45,429 nucleotides of DNA from Muribaculaceae bacterium (GTDB lineage Bacteria > Bacteroidota > Bacteroidia > Bacteroidales > Muribaculaceae): the NCBI GenBank assembly GCA_017621225.1, contig JAGATN010000007.1, positions 1 through 45,429 of the forward strand, in the 5' to 3' direction. The notes beneath the pieces were generated by a model. The model saw nothing but the letters and a program-made list of their open reading frames with translations. It had not been told where the DNA came from and ran no database searches. Position 1 is the first letter of the stretch. The number at the start of each line of letters is the position of its first letter. Below are positions 1-8,907 of this stretch, piece by piece. A program made the position numbers and the translations under genes.

Positions 1-276
1 CAGTGTGGACGCAATTGGAAATTCAATATAAAATTGTCTTGCGCGTTCCAATTGGCGCTGTCCAAAACCACTTCCGTATTCGGGTTCTATCTCTTGGGCA
101 AGATTCTTTATAAGACCTTTACCATATTCAGCACGCGCACTCCCGCCCTGTTCTTCCTCAACAATGCGTCGTCCTATTTGCCAGTACATCTGTACGCGAC
201 AAAAGTCGACTGAGCGGACAGCATTAGACCGAGATGTTTCAATAATCGAGCGTATTTCAGATATTAAATCTTTCAT
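1..276 (-). CDS. DUF1016/YhcG-type PDDEXK nuclease family protein, N-terminal part
   Basis: Reading the complement from the ATG at 276 gives 92 uninterrupted codons up to the window edge, so the 3' end is missing. The start MKDLISEIRSIIETSR, then MYWQIGRRIVEEEQ and YGKGLIKNLAQEIE, is the typical N-terminal helical domain of the DUF1016/YhcG family, whose members carry a C-terminal PDDEXK nuclease-like domain (not visible here). The gene begins 6 bp after the stop of the zeta-toxin-like gene and is probably cotranscribed with it. Family members occur in accessory and defence-related regions, but the cellular role is not well defined. The family call is good; a function in this operon is inference. 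Confidence 0.8.
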   Translation of the reverse strand, partial: MKDLISEIRSIIETSRSNAVRSVDFCRVQMYWQIGRRIVEEEQGGSARAEYGKGLIKNLAQEIEPEYGSGFGQRQLERARQFYIEFPIASTL

Positions 277-282
277 TTTTTG

Positions 283-900
283 TTATTTTGTAGCTTTCCT
301 TTCCGGAAGTATGGTTGAAGCCCAGTTGGGAAGCTCATATACGTAGCGTTTGGCAAGCTCGCCGTCGCTCAGACGGAATAAAAGTCGAGCCTCCGCATTC
401 TCAATTGAGTTATCATAGACATAGAGCCTGTCAACTATTCCAGATATGATTTTGCAGTTGGCAATGGACTTGTCGTATCGGGATATTATTTTAGGGATAG
501 GCACATCATGACCGCCATCCAATACACGTTGAGCCACTCGCTTCGCATTGATAGTCGGAGATTCGGTGGAAACGAAGAACATACGGATGAAAAATCCGGC
601 TTGCTTCGCTCTAAGGATGTAATCGACCTTATCGGCGGCCGACATCACAGTCTCAAAGATATGGCTTTTGCGTTCTGAAATACATCTTTCCCTCCATTCA
701 TTACAATAGTTTGCGGCTTTCAGAACAGACTCCTGATTGTTCCAGTCGCCGAACACATCGCGGGCCACATTATCGGGATTGATATACTCCGAACCCTCCA
801 ACCACTCATGATGCAGTATCTTGGAGGTTATGGAAGTCTTGCCCGACCCATTAGGCCCGGCAATCACAATCAGAACAGGACGATGATTAGTTGCTACCAT
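283..900 (-). CDS. Zeta-toxin-like P-loop kinase
   Basis: A 205-residue protein with an N-terminal Walker A motif GPNGSGKT (residues 15-22) after a hydrophobic strand, followed by INPDNVARDVF, where the Asp corresponds to the acidic residue near the substrate site of zeta toxins and related AAA_33 ATPases. The downstream segment AQRVLDGGHDVPIPKIISRY resembles the arginine-bearing lid of the same group. Classical zeta toxins phosphorylate UDP-N-acetylglucosamine; whether this member does is unknown. Its start overlaps the end of the 71-aa gene by 14 bp and its stop is 6 bp from the DUF1016 gene, so the three form one operon. It could be the toxin of a toxin-antitoxin pair or a small-molecule kinase. 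Confidence 0.8.
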   Translation of the reverse strand: MVATNHRPVLIVIAGPNGSGKTSITSKILHHEWLEGSEYINPDNVARDVFGDWNNQESVLKAANYCNEWRERCISERKSHIFETVMSAADKVDYILRAKQAGFFIRMFFVSTESPTINAKRVAQRVLDGGHDVPIPKIISRYDKSIANCKIISGIVDRLYVYDNSIENAEARLLFRLSDGELAKRYVYELPNWASTILPERKATK

Positions 901-1102
901 TTTTTATCCTGTTTATAGCATCGCCCCATTTTTCTTGAGCTGCCAGTGTAGCGGCCTCAATTCCGGCAGCCACACGCTCGGCAGCCCGGCGAGTGCTTGC
1001 GCGTGCATCTTCGGCAACCTCACGCATAATCTGGGCCATGCGCTCGTCGCCCGGCTCCTCCATCGACGTGAGTCGATAACTATTCATCTGATCTTCCGAC
1101 AT
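887..1102 (-). CDS. Small protein upstream of zeta-like kinase, possible antitoxin
   Basis: A 71-residue protein, highly charged and predicted mostly helical; the middle (EVAEDARASTRRAAERVAAG) is Ala/Arg/Glu rich and could form an amphipathic helix. I recognise no domain. It is the first gene of the operon and overlaps the zeta-like gene by 14 bp in another frame, an arrangement typical of translational coupling in toxin-antitoxin pairs, where the antitoxin usually comes first. A good Bacteroidota -7 box lies about 80 bp upstream of the start. The antitoxin role is inference from position and size only; it does not visibly resemble the epsilon antitoxin. Confidence 0.6.
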   Translation of the reverse strand: MSEDQMNSYRLTSMEEPGDERMAQIMREVAEDARASTRRAAERVAAGIEAATLAAQEKWGDAINRIKNGSN

Positions 1103-1181
1103 AATCTATAATCTTTTCTTATCCGACGTCAACCGTTAGCCCGCGCATACGCCAATAGCGCAAAAGCGATCGACCCAATCG

Positions 1182-1189
1182 CAAAGATA
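1182..1189 (-). promoter_or_regulatory. Predicted -7 box of the zeta/DUF1016 operon
   Basis: The complement reads TATCTTTG, an exact match to the Bacteroidota -7 consensus TAnnTTTG, about 80 bp upstream of the first gene of the operon. No clear TTG is seen 19-21 bp further upstream, so the assignment rests on the -7 box alone. Confidence 0.4.
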
Positions 1190-1250
1190 CATAAAAAAGC
1201 GACTTTTCACGCCCGACGCATAAGAAATTTAGTGAAATTCCTAACAAAAG

Positions 1251-1285
1251 AATGGAGTGTAACCGGTTGGGGGCTACACTCCATT
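1251..1285 (-). terminator. Terminator hairpin downstream of dnaK
   Basis: A perfect 11-bp stem (1251-1261 with 1275-1285, arm AATGGAGTGTA) with a 13-nt loop lies 33 bp beyond the dnaK stop. On the minus strand the hairpin is followed by a short T-rich stretch (CTTTTGTT), consistent with intrinsic termination of dnaK, although the U-tract is weak. Confidence 0.7.
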
Positions 1286-1317
1286 TATATGGATTTAGAT
1301 ATTTCTAAATTGATGGT

Positions 1318-3228
1318 TTATTTGACTTCCTCGAAGTCGACATCGGTTACGCCATCGCCGTTTCCGGGCTTAGGCTGGCTGCCTGCTCCGGGGTTGGCGC
1401 CACCTTGAGCTTGCTGTTGCTGCTGTGCCTGAGCGTTGAGTATCTCCTGCTGTGCAGCACCGAATGCAGTTTCGATTTCCTTTATGGCTGCATCGATTCC
1501 AGCAACGTCCTGAGCTTTGTGGGCTTCCTTAAGGCGAGTAAGTGCATTTTCAATCGGGGCCTTCTTGTCGGCAGGTATCTTGTCGCCGAGTTCGCTAAGC
1601 TGCTTTTCGGTCTGGAATATAAGTGTATCGGCCTGATTGAGTTTGTCGATGCGCTCTTTTTCCTTTGCGTCGGCAGCAGCGTTGGCAGCAGCTTCGTCCT
1701 TCATTCTCTTGATTTCGGCATCGGTCAAACCGCTTGAAGCTTCGATACGGATACTCTGCTCTTTGCCGGTAGCCTTATCTTTTGCCGATACGTTGAGAAT
1801 GCCGTTGGCGTCGATTTCGAATGTAACTTCGATCTGAGGTATGCCACGCGGTGCGGGGGCAATGCCATCGAGGTGGAATTTGCCAAGAGTCTTGTCATCT
1901 TTTGCCATCGGGCGTTCGCCTTGAAGAACGTGGATTTCAACTGAAGGTTGATTGTCAGCCGCAGTTGAGAAGGTTTCGCTCTTACGGGTAGGTATGGTAG
2001 TGTTGGCTTCGATAAGCTTGGTCATCACACCGCCGAGAGTTTCGATGCCCACTGACAGAGGAACGACGTCGAGCAGCAACACATCTTTTACGTCGCCTGA
2101 AAGCACGCCGCCCTGTATGGCTGCACCTACGGCTACAACTTCATCGGGATTAACGCCCTTTGAAGGAGCTTTACCGAAGAATTTTTCAACTACCTGCTGT
2201 ATGGCGGGAATTCGGGTCGATCCACCTACAAGTATCACTTCGTCAATGTCGCGCGCAGTCATGCCGGCATCTCTAAGAGCCTGTTCGCAGGGCGGAATAG
2301 TAGCCTGGATCAGCTTGTCGGCCAACTGTTCGAATTTAGCACGGGTAAGGGTCTTTACCAAGTGTTTGGGAATTCCGTTAACCGGCATAATGTACGGAAG
2401 GTTTATTTCGGTGCTTGTGGTGCTTGAAAGCTCGATTTTTGCTTTTTCGGCAGCCTCTTTCAAACGTTGCAGCGCCATCGGGTCTTGACGAAGGTCAACG
2501 CCCTCGTCTTTCAAGAATTCATCGGCAAGCCAATCGATTATTACGTGGTCGAAGTCGTCGCCTCCGAGGTGCGTATCGCCGTTGGTCGATTTTACTTCAA
2601 ACACACCGTCGCCAAGTTCAAGAATCGAAATATCGAATGTACCGCCACCAAGGTCGAACACTGCAATTTTCTGATCCTTATTTGTCTTGTCGAGGCCATA
2701 GGCCAATGCTGCGGCGGTAGGTTCGTTGACGATACGTTTCACCGTCAGACCGGCAATTTCGCCGGCTTCCTTAGTGGCCTGACGCTGAGAGTCGTTAAAG
2801 TAAGCCGGTACGGTGATCACAGCTTCCGAAACCGACTGTCCGAGGTAATCTTCGGCCGTTTTCTTCATTTTCTGAAGAATCATTGCCGAAATTTCCTGTG
2901 GAGTGTATTCGCGGCCGTCGATGTCGACGCGCGGAGTGTTATTGTCGGCGCGAACCACCTTATACGGTACGCGTTCTATTTCTTTTTCAACCTTATCGTA
3001 AGTTTCGCCCATGAAGCGCTTGATAGAATATATGGTGCGTTTTGGATTGGTGATGGCCTGACGTTTTGCCGGATCGCCAACCTTACGCTCTCCACCGTCG
3101 ACGAATGCTACTATCGAAGGGGTGGTGTTACGGCCTTCGCTGTTAGGAATTACAACAGGGTCATTGCCCTCAAGTACTGCGACACAGGAGTTTGTGGTTC
3201 CCAAGTCAATACCTATAATCTTTCCCAT
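1318..3228 (-). CDS. dnaK: Chaperone protein DnaK (Hsp70)
   Basis: A full-length 636-residue Hsp70. The start [20 protein letters not shown] is the phosphate-1 motif of the nucleotide-binding domain; [18 protein letters not shown] and [13 protein letters not shown] are the other ATPase signatures. The substrate-binding domain ([15 protein letters not shown] and following) is followed by a helical lid, a Q/G-rich tail and the end DVDFEEVK, the bacterial counterpart of the EEVD end. It is the ATP-driven chaperone for nascent and stress-damaged proteins and works with DnaJ and GrpE, which lie about 10 kb away at 12807-14586. It is monocistronic, with a terminator downstream and a divergent propionate operon upstream. 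I could not find an exact -7 box in its upstream region. Confidence 0.99.
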   Translation of the reverse strand: MGKIIGIDLGTTNSCVAVLEGNDPVVIPNSEGRNTTPSIVAFVDGGERKVGDPAKRQAITNPKRTIYSIKRFMGETYDKVEKEIERVPYKVVRADNNTPRVDIDGREYTPQEISAMILQKMKKTAEDYLGQSVSEAVITVPAYFNDSQRQATKEAGEIAGLTVKRIVNEPTAAALAYGLDKTNKDQKIAVFDLGGGTFDISILELGDGVFEVKSTNGDTHLGGDDFDHVIIDWLADEFLKDEGVDLRQDPMALQRLKEAAEKAKIELSSTTSTEINLPYIMPVNGIPKHLVKTLTRAKFEQLADKLIQATIPPCEQALRDAGMTARDIDEVILVGGSTRIPAIQQVVEKFFGKAPSKGVNPDEVVAVGAAIQGGVLSGDVKDVLLLDVVPLSVGIETLGGVMTKLIEANTTIPTRKSETFSTAADNQPSVEIHVLQGERPMAKDDKTLGKFHLDGIAPAPRGIPQIEVTFEIDANGILNVSAKDKATGKEQSIRIEASSGLTDAEIKRMKDEAAANAAADAKEKERIDKLNQADTLIFQTEKQLSELGDKIPADKKAPIENALTRLKEAHKAQDVAGIDAAIKEIETAFGAAQQEILNAQAQQQQQAQGGANPGAGSQPKPGNGDGVTDVDFEEVK

Positions 3229-3599
3229 AATTAATTAGTTTTAGTATTTTAAATTTAAATGTTCGAAATATCATATATCGGACGGTGTTGCATCCATATG
3301 CTTTCATCCGATTTCGTTCATCTACAAAACAAATTATATGCCAAAATAGTTGAATGGTTCATAACTTAATAAAATCCAAAGGATTAATAAAAATTTAAAT
3401 AACTGACATATTTGCTGACAAAAATGACACACCGTCAGGTTCATGCATATGAAAAAACATCAAAACACATGTCAATTAATTAATAATATTTACTAAATTT
3501 GCATCGTTATTGCATAATTCGGCCTTTGCATATCGCAAATCAGGCCGGATATGTGCGTATAGATACCAAATTAATGTTTAAATAAAATTTATAATCATT
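3229..3599. other. Divergent intergenic region between dnaK and the propionate operon
   Basis: This 371-bp AT-rich gap separates two divergently transcribed units. On the plus strand there is an exact -7 box (3494-3501) for the methylmalonyl operon. On the minus strand no exact TAnnTTTG was found for dnaK, which may use an alternative sigma factor or a weaker box. No CIRCE-type inverted repeat and no ORF of interest is visible. Confidence 0.6.
3494..3501 (+). promoter_or_regulatory. Predicted -7 box of the methylmalonyl-CoA decarboxylase operon
   Basis: TAAATTTG matches TAnnTTTG exactly and lies 98 bp before the epimerase start codon. The expected TTG about 20 bp upstream is not obvious, so the promoter may be weak or activator-dependent. 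Confidence 0.4.
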
Positions 3600-4019
3600 A
3601 TGGACATTTCCCACATTGAGCATGTCGGTATAGCAGTTCCCAGCTTGGACGAAGCCATACCTTTTTATGAAAAAATGCTTGGCCTTAAGTGCTTTGCCAT
3701 AGAAGAAGTAGCCGATCAGAAAGTGCGCACGGCATTCTTTAAAGTCGGTCAAACCAAAATTGAACTTCTCGAGCCGACTGCCGAGGACAGCGCAATTGCT
3801 AAATTCATTGCCAACAATGGCGGTCGTGGCGGCATCCAGCACATAGCATTCGCCATAGCCGACGGCGTTGCAAACGCACTTGCCGAAGTAGAGTCGAAAG
3901 GTGGCCGTCTGATCGACAAGGCTCCTCGCAAAGGTGCCGAAGGATTGAACATAGCATTCCTTCATCCGAAGTCGACTTGCGGCACTCTGGTAGAATTGTG
4001 CGAAGATCCTAATAAGTAA
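3600..4019 (+). CDS. mce: Methylmalonyl-CoA epimerase
   Basis: A 139-residue protein of the vicinal-oxygen-chelate (glyoxalase) fold that interconverts (R)- and (S)-methylmalonyl-CoA between methylmalonyl-CoA mutase and the decarboxylase in succinate-to-propionate fermentation. The start MDISHIEHVGIAVPSLDEAI is diagnostic. Probable metal ligands are His8, His81 (in GGIQHIAF) and Glu132 (in GTLVELCE), with a fourth from the KIELLEP strand (residues 53-59). The end of the protein, GTLVELCEDP, is the usual end of this family. It is the first gene of a five-gene operon; mmdA follows after 35 bp. Cytoplasmic enzyme, normal length, no anomalies seen. Confidence 0.96.
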   Translation: MDISHIEHVGIAVPSLDEAIPFYEKMLGLKCFAIEEVADQKVRTAFFKVGQTKIELLEPTAEDSAIAKFIANNGGRGGIQHIAFAIADGVANALAEVESKGGRLIDKAPRKGAEGLNIAFLHPKSTCGTLVELCEDPNK

Positions 4020-4054
4020 TAAATACTCACTGACAATATTTTCTATTTATAATA

Positions 4055-5608
4055 ATGAGTAACCAGCTTGCAAAAGTACAAGAGCTTATTGCGCTTCGCA
4101 ATGAAGCTCGTTTGGGTGGTGGCGAAAAAGCTATCCAGAAACAGCACGAAAGAGGTAAATACACGGCGCGTGAACGTATTGCACAGCTTCTCGACGAAGG
4201 TTCGTTCGAAGAAATCGATATGTTCGTACGCCACCGTTGCCATAATTTCGGTCAGGAAAAGAAAAGTTTTCTCGGCGATGGCGTCGTAACCGGCTACGGT
4301 ACGATAGATGGCCGTTTGGTATATGTGTTTGCTCAGGATTTCACCGTGTTTGGCGGCTCTTTGAGCGAAACCATGGCTTTGAAGATTTGCAAAATCATGG
4401 ATATGGCCATGAAGATGGGTGCCCCCGTCATCGGTCTAAACGACTCGGGTGGCGCTCGTATTCAGGAAGGCATCAACGCATTGGCCGGATATGCCGAAAT
4501 TTTCCAACGCAACATCCTGGCATCAGGCGTCATTCCGCAGATTTCAGGCATACTTGGTCCGTGCGCCGGCGGTGCCGTTTATTCGCCCGCACTTACCGAC
4601 TTCACCATCATGACCAAGGGCATATCTTATATGTTCCTTACCGGACCGAAGGTGGTAAAGACGGTTACAGGCGAAGATGTAACGCAGGACGCTCTCGGTG
4701 GTGCCGAAGTTCATTCGTCAAAGAGCGGCGTGGCTCATTTCGCAGCTGCCGATGGCGAGGAAACGCTTAAGATCATTCGCAAATTGTTCAGCTACATACC
4801 GCAGAACAACCTTGAAGAACCGCCGTTGGTAGAATGTACCGACCCGATTGACCGTCTTGAAGATTCGCTCAACGAAATCATACCTGATTCGGCCAACCGT
4901 CCTTATGACATGTACGAAGTTATCGGTGCGATAATCGATAATGGCGAGTTCCTTGAAATACAACGCGATTATGCCAAGAACATCATTATCGGCTTTGCCC
5001 GATTCAATGGTCAGGCCGTGGGCATAGTGGCCAATCAGCCCAAATATCTTGCAGGCGTACTCGACAGCAACGCATCGCGCAAGGGTGCCCGCTTCGTTCG
5101 TTTCTGCGATGCATTCAACATTCCTATCGTAACGCTCGTCGACGTACCCGGATTCTTGCCCGGAACCGGACAGGAATACAATGGCGTGATACTTCACGGT
5201 GCAAAACTTTTGTATGCATACGGCGAAGCTACCGTGCCCAAGGTTACGGTTACATTGCGTAAGAGCTATGGCGGAAGCCATATAGTGATGAGCTGCAAGC
5301 AGCTTCGCGGCGACATGAACTATGCATGGCCTACGGCTGAAATAGCCGTTATGGGTGGTGCAGGCGCCGTTGAAGTATTGTATGCCCGTGAAGCCAAAGA
5401 ATCGGCCGATCCGGCAGCCGTACTCAAAGAGAAAGAAAACGAATACAACAAGCTGTTCTGCAATCCTTACAATGCTGCACGCTACGGATACATCGACGAT
5501 GTAATCGAACCTCGAAACACCCGTTTCCGCGTAATTCGCGCGCTTCAGCAGTTGGCCACCAAGAAGGTTACCAACCCCGCCAAGAAGCATGGAAACATAC
5601 CTCTATAA
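4055..5608 (+). CDS. mmdA: Methylmalonyl-CoA decarboxylase carboxyltransferase (alpha) subunit
   Basis: A 517-residue acyl-CoA carboxyltransferase with the two crotonase-like halves of the propionyl-CoA carboxylase beta/MmdA family. In the N-half the CoA-site motifs SGGARIQEG (131-139) and [12 protein letters not shown] (168-179) are visible; in the C-half [15 protein letters not shown] and SYGGSHIVM mark the carboxybiotin side. It moves the carboxyl group of methylmalonyl-CoA to the biotin of the carrier encoded at 6603-7040, giving propionyl-CoA. Co-occurrence with OadG-like, biotin-carrier and OadB-like genes supports a sodium-pumping decarboxylase rather than an ATP-dependent carboxylase, since no biotin carboxylase gene is present here. 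Confidence 0.95.
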   Translation: MSNQLAKVQELIALRNEARLGGGEKAIQKQHERGKYTARERIAQLLDEGSFEEIDMFVRHRCHNFGQEKKSFLGDGVVTGYGTIDGRLVYVFAQDFTVFGGSLSETMALKICKIMDMAMKMGAPVIGLNDSGGARIQEGINALAGYAEIFQRNILASGVIPQISGILGPCAGGAVYSPALTDFTIMTKGISYMFLTGPKVVKTVTGEDVTQDALGGAEVHSSKSGVAHFAAADGEETLKIIRKLFSYIPQNNLEEPPLVECTDPIDRLEDSLNEIIPDSANRPYDMYEVIGAIIDNGEFLEIQRDYAKNIIIGFARFNGQAVGIVANQPKYLAGVLDSNASRKGARFVRFCDAFNIPIVTLVDVPGFLPGTGQEYNGVILHGAKLLYAYGEATVPKVTVTLRKSYGGSHIVMSCKQLRGDMNYAWPTAEIAVMGGAGAVEVLYAREAKESADPAAVLKEKENEYNKLFCNPYNAARYGYIDDVIEPRNTRFRVIRALQQLATKKVTNPAKKHGNIPL

Positions 5609-5638
5609 ACCATTATCAAACGAGTATTCAACACAAAT

Positions 5639-6562
5639 ATGAGAAAAAAAATATCAATTCTACTCGTGGTAATGGTGGCTTTCGGGACTCTCGTCTCGTC
5701 AGCGCAAGGACGCAAAGGGTTGCGCCTTAATGAAGTCATGGTGCAAAACGAATCGAACTTCGTTGACGATTATGGCAAGCATACCGCATGGGTTGAGTTG
5801 TTTAACTCAACTTTTGCTCCGCTTGAAATATCGAGCGTCTACATAACCAATGATTCCACGAACAAGAAAATGTACCCGGTTCCGCTGGGCGACGTAAACA
5901 CTGAAATACCGGCACGCCAACACATTTTGTTTTGGGCCGATGGAGAGCCGTCGAAAGGCACTTTCCATATGAATTTCACTCTCGTTCCGGGGCAAGACAA
6001 CTGGATAGGCATTTACGATGCCGACGGCAAGACGCTGATCGACGAAGTTGTGGTGCCCGCATCATTGCTCCCCAACCAGACGTATGCCCGCAAAAACGAT
6101 GGTAAAGGCGAAGGCCCCGATGCTTGGGAAATTCGTGATGGTTCTGACTCCAAGTATGTAACTCCGAGCAGCAACAACATCATCAAGGACACCAACAACA
6201 AGGTGGAAACCTTCTCCGAAATGGACGAAAATGGATTTGGCATGACCATCATGGCTATGTGCATTGTGTTCAGTGCATTGTTGCTGCTATGCGTATGTTT
6301 CTACATAATCAGCAAGATAGGCGAACGCATATCGAAATCCAACAAGGCAAAGGCAGCCGGCCATAAGCTTCGCGAAGTTGCCAAGGATGAACGTCCGGAA
6401 CATGATTCCGGTGAGGAAATAGCCGCTATTGTCATGGCGCTCCATGAGCATCTCGACACTCATGATCAGGAAAACACGATACTTACCATCAACAAGGTAA
6501 AACGTGCTTACTCGCCTTGGAGCTCCAAGATTTATGGCTTGCGCGAAACGCCTCGTCGTTAA
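5639..6562 (+). CDS. OadG-like decarboxylase membrane subunit with lamin-tail domain
   Basis: A 307-residue protein with three parts. Residues 1-24 look like a signal peptide (ending SSAQG). Residues about 27-155 resemble a lamin-tail (LTD) beta-sandwich: LRLNEVMVQN, WVELFNST, LEISSVYITND, HILFWADGEP and IGIYDADGKTLID. A transmembrane segment at about 203-225 is followed by a cytoplasmic tail with EEIAAIVMALHEHL and a C-terminal AYSPWSSKIYGLRETPRR, the typical end of OadG/MmdD gamma/delta subunits. This suggests a small membrane anchor for assembling the pump, carrying an extra periplasmic domain. It lies between mmdA and the biotin carrier. The OadG part is inferred from tail and context; the LTD assignment is by fold pattern. 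Confidence 0.82.
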   Translation: MRKKISILLVVMVAFGTLVSSAQGRKGLRLNEVMVQNESNFVDDYGKHTAWVELFNSTFAPLEISSVYITNDSTNKKMYPVPLGDVNTEIPARQHILFWADGEPSKGTFHMNFTLVPGQDNWIGIYDADGKTLIDEVVVPASLLPNQTYARKNDGKGEGPDAWEIRDGSDSKYVTPSSNNIIKDTNNKVETFSEMDENGFGMTIMAMCIVFSALLLLCVCFYIISKIGERISKSNKAKAAGHKLREVAKDERPEHDSGEEIAAIVMALHEHLDTHDQENTILTINKVKRAYSPWSSKIYGLRETPRR

Positions 6563-6602
6563 ATCATCACTTATATTATCGTTCACCATTAACTTATAAA
6601 TA

Positions 6603-7040
6603 ATGAAAGAGTATAAATATAAAATAAATGGCAACGCCTACAAAGTTGCCGTAGGCGACATTGACAACAATGTGGCTCAGGTAGAAGTAAACGGAATACC
6701 CTACAAGGTAGAGCTTGATTCGGTCAAGAAACCCGTTACCATCGTTAACGCCCCGCGTCCTTCGGCCGCTCCGCGCACCGAAACGGGCGCCAAGGTCATA
6801 TCCAAGCCCGCAGCAGCTCCCTCGAGCGGATATCAGGTGAAGTCTCCCCTCCCCGGCACCATACTTTCCATACCGGTGAAGGTAGGCGATACGGTAAGCG
6901 CATCTGACACCGTTGTCATTCTTGAGGCCATGAAGATGGAAAATGCCATCCATGCCGGACGTGATGGAAAAGTGTCATCAATATCTGTGAATCCTGGCGA
7001 CGCCGTGCTTGAAGGAGCCGTGATACTCACTATTGAATAA
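6603..7040 (+). CDS. Biotin carboxyl carrier subunit of methylmalonyl-CoA decarboxylase
   Basis: A 145-residue biotin carrier protein. Residues about 1-40 form a small beta domain (MKEYKYKINGNAYKVAVGDI), followed by a Pro/Ala-rich flexible linker (about 43-77) and a biotinyl domain (78-145) with VILEAMKMENAIHAG; Lys111 in the EAMKME motif is the biotinylation site. The carrier takes the carboxyl group from the MmdA active site and delivers it to the membrane beta subunit, where decarboxylation drives sodium export. Order and spacing (40 bp after the OadG-like gene, 34 bp before the beta subunit) indicate one transcript. The equivalent gene in Bacteroides genomes is often annotated as a pyruvate or oxaloacetate carboxylase subunit. 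Confidence 0.93.
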   Translation: MKEYKYKINGNAYKVAVGDIDNNVAQVEVNGIPYKVELDSVKKPVTIVNAPRPSAAPRTETGAKVISKPAAAPSSGYQVKSPLPGTILSIPVKVGDTVSASDTVVILEAMKMENAIHAGRDGKVSSISVNPGDAVLEGAVILTIE

Positions 7041-7074
7041 GCCATTGAATATAAAACGATAACATCGATACGTT

Positions 7075-8232
7075 ATGACATTCAGTGACTTTTTGATGCA
7101 AAACCTGGAACAGTTCTGGCATCTGACCGGGTTCTACAATGCTACATGGGAGCATTTTGTTATGTTGGGCGTTGGCCTGTTCTTCATTTGGCTTGCCATT
7201 AAGAAAGATTTCGAGCCAATGCTGCTCGTTCCCATCGGATTTGGTATGTTGATAGGTAATATTCCTTTCAACACTGAAGCCGGCCTTGAAATAGGCATAT
7301 ACGAGGAGGGTTCGGTTCTCAACATCTTGTACAACGGTGTAAGTGCCGGTTGGTATCCTCCGCTGATATTCCTTGGCATAGGCGCCATGACCGACTTCTC
7401 GGCCCTTATAGCCAATCCGAAACTAATGCTCATTGGTGCATCGGCTCAGTTTGGCATATTTGGAGCCTATATGGTGGCCCTTCTGCTCGGATTTGCTCCC
7501 GACCAGGCCGGTGCAATTGCCATTATCGGTGGGGCCGACGGTCCTACCGCCATATTCCTTTCATCGAAGCTTGCCCCCAACCTCATGGGTGCCATCGCAG
7601 TGTCGGCTTATTCATACATGGCCCTCGTTCCTGTGATACAGCCGCCAATCATGCGACTGCTCACCACAAAGAAAGAACGAGTAATAAAGATGAAGCCCGC
7701 ACGTGCGGTGTCGCAAAACGAAAAGATAATATTCCCCATCGTTGGCTTGCTGCTCACTTGCTTCGTCGTGCCTTCAGGCCTGCCGCTGCTCGGTATGCTG
7801 TTCTTTGGTAACTTGCTTCGCGAATGCGGCGTGACCACACGTCTTGCCAAGACTGCCAGCAATGCACTTACCGACATCGTTACCATACTGCTCGGTATGA
7901 CGGTTGGTGCTTCGACCCAGGCTTCAGAATTCCTCACGGCACAAACCATAGGCATATTTGCCCTCGGTTTCATGGCATTCATCATCGCTTCTACTTCAGG
8001 CGTTTTGTTTGTCAAATTGTTCAACCTCATACTTCCGGCCAATAAGAAAATCAATCCGCTTATCGGTAATGCCGGCGTATCAGCCGTGCCGATGTCGGCT
8101 CGAATTTCCAATAACCTTGGATTGGAGTATGACCCATCGAACTACTTGCTCATGCATGCAATGGGCCCGAATGTAGCCGGCGTAATCGGATCGGCCGTGG
8201 CTGCAGGCGTGCTTTTGGGATTCCTTGCCTAA
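7075..8232 (+). CDS. Sodium ion-translocating decarboxylase beta subunit
   Basis: A 385-residue polytopic membrane protein of the OadB/MmdB/GcdB family. It has the signature [10 protein letters not shown] (152-161), in which Asp155 corresponds to the essential sodium-binding Asp of Klebsiella OadB, and the second conserved block [13 protein letters not shown] (331-343). About nine or more hydrophobic segments are visible. It decarboxylates carboxybiotin on the carrier protein and couples this to Na+ export, conserving energy from propionate formation. It is the last gene of the operon, followed by a strong terminator at 8323. Since its partner is MmdA, the substrate is methylmalonyl-CoA rather than oxaloacetate. 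Confidence 0.95.
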   Translation: MTFSDFLMQNLEQFWHLTGFYNATWEHFVMLGVGLFFIWLAIKKDFEPMLLVPIGFGMLIGNIPFNTEAGLEIGIYEEGSVLNILYNGVSAGWYPPLIFLGIGAMTDFSALIANPKLMLIGASAQFGIFGAYMVALLLGFAPDQAGAIAIIGGADGPTAIFLSSKLAPNLMGAIAVSAYSYMALVPVIQPPIMRLLTTKKERVIKMKPARAVSQNEKIIFPIVGLLLTCFVVPSGLPLLGMLFFGNLLRECGVTTRLAKTASNALTDIVTILLGMTVGASTQASEFLTAQTIGIFALGFMAFIIASTSGVLFVKLFNLILPANKKINPLIGNAGVSAVPMSARISNNLGLEYDPSNYLLMHAMGPNVAGVIGSAVAAGVLLGFLA

Positions 8233-8544
8233 CGGTATGTAGAGCGGATGGCGACGACATCAGAACCTATCGATTGAATTAAGCCGGTTCTGAACCGTCA
8301 ATATCCCGTTAGATTAATAAAAGTGACGGAGGCAGTTTCATTAAAATGAAGCGAATCCGTCACTATTTTTTCCTTAATGCGACATTGAGTCATCAATTGT
8401 CGAAATTTGTGGATGTGAACGAAAACTTTATCATTGTTGGTGTCGTTTTAAATATAGCGTCTATTAATCTTAATACCGATTATGGTCGATGATCATATAT
8501 AATAATCTGATTGTTGATTTCTAATCATTAAATTACGGAAGTGT
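8233..8544. other. Intergenic region with two hairpins downstream of the propionate operon
   Basis: The first 140 bp carry a hairpin at 8260-8293 (arms TCAGAACC and GGTTCTGA, 18-nt loop) and then the operon terminator at 8323-8371. The remaining 170 bp are AT-rich. No exact Bacteroidota -7 box was found for the following gene and no other structure was recognised. Confidence 0.6.
8323..8371 (+). terminator. Intrinsic terminator of the methylmalonyl-CoA decarboxylase operon
   Basis: An 8-bp perfect outer stem (GTGACGGA at 8323-8330 with TCCGTCAC at 8356-8363) encloses a second inner pairing (TTTCAT with ATGAA) and is followed by a T-tract, TATTTTTTCC. This is a textbook intrinsic terminator about 90 bp after the beta-subunit stop. 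Confidence 0.85.
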
Positions 8545-8907
8545 ATGGTAACTAAAAAGGTCATAGAATCAATCTATAAGAAATATTCAAAACGCCCAGA
8601 TAGTCCTGACGAATTAGACATACCATTGTTGTTCGAATATCTGATCGAGCCGCACAAAATGCGTATTGACGACGACTTCAATCTCATTATAGGCAGCATT
8701 GATCCGAACTCTCCTTTTCATATAATAGACCTCAACAAGGTGCATGGAATCGTGGAGTTTGACAACTCCGTGGCCATCGTACTGCATTCGTCGATAATAT
8801 TTCTCAACAAACACGACAAACAATCGCACATACATATAAAGCTTGATCAACCCTCGTTTCTTGAGCGGTTGCGAAGCCGTATGTCGCGAGATGGAGCCGA
8901 TGAATGA
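8545..8907 (+). CDS. Hypothetical protein, 120 aa, coupled to tcdA
   Basis: I do not recognise a family. The protein is soluble with mixed alpha/beta character: an N-terminal Lys-rich helix (MVTKKVIESIYKKYSKRP), a central segment MRIDDDFNLIIGSI with two or three beta strands, a strand pair IVEFDNSVAIVLHSSIIFLNK, and a charged C-terminal helix (SFLERLRSRMSRDGADE). There is no signal peptide or membrane segment. Its TGA overlaps the ATG of the TcdA gene (ATGA at 8904-8907), so the two are translationally coupled, which supports it being a real gene. No function can be proposed beyond possible cotranslation with the tRNA-modification enzyme. Confidence 0.75.
   Translation: MVTKKVIESIYKKYSKRPDSPDELDIPLLFEYLIEPHKMRIDDDFNLIIGSIDPNSPFHIIDLNKVHGIVEFDNSVAIVLHSSIIFLNKHDKQSHIHIKLDQPSFLERLRSRMSRDGADE

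Noticed and set aside
4718-5590. Minus-strand ORF of 290 aa opposite mmdA
   Set aside because: Antisense to a conserved carboxyltransferase gene, with shadow-frame composition.
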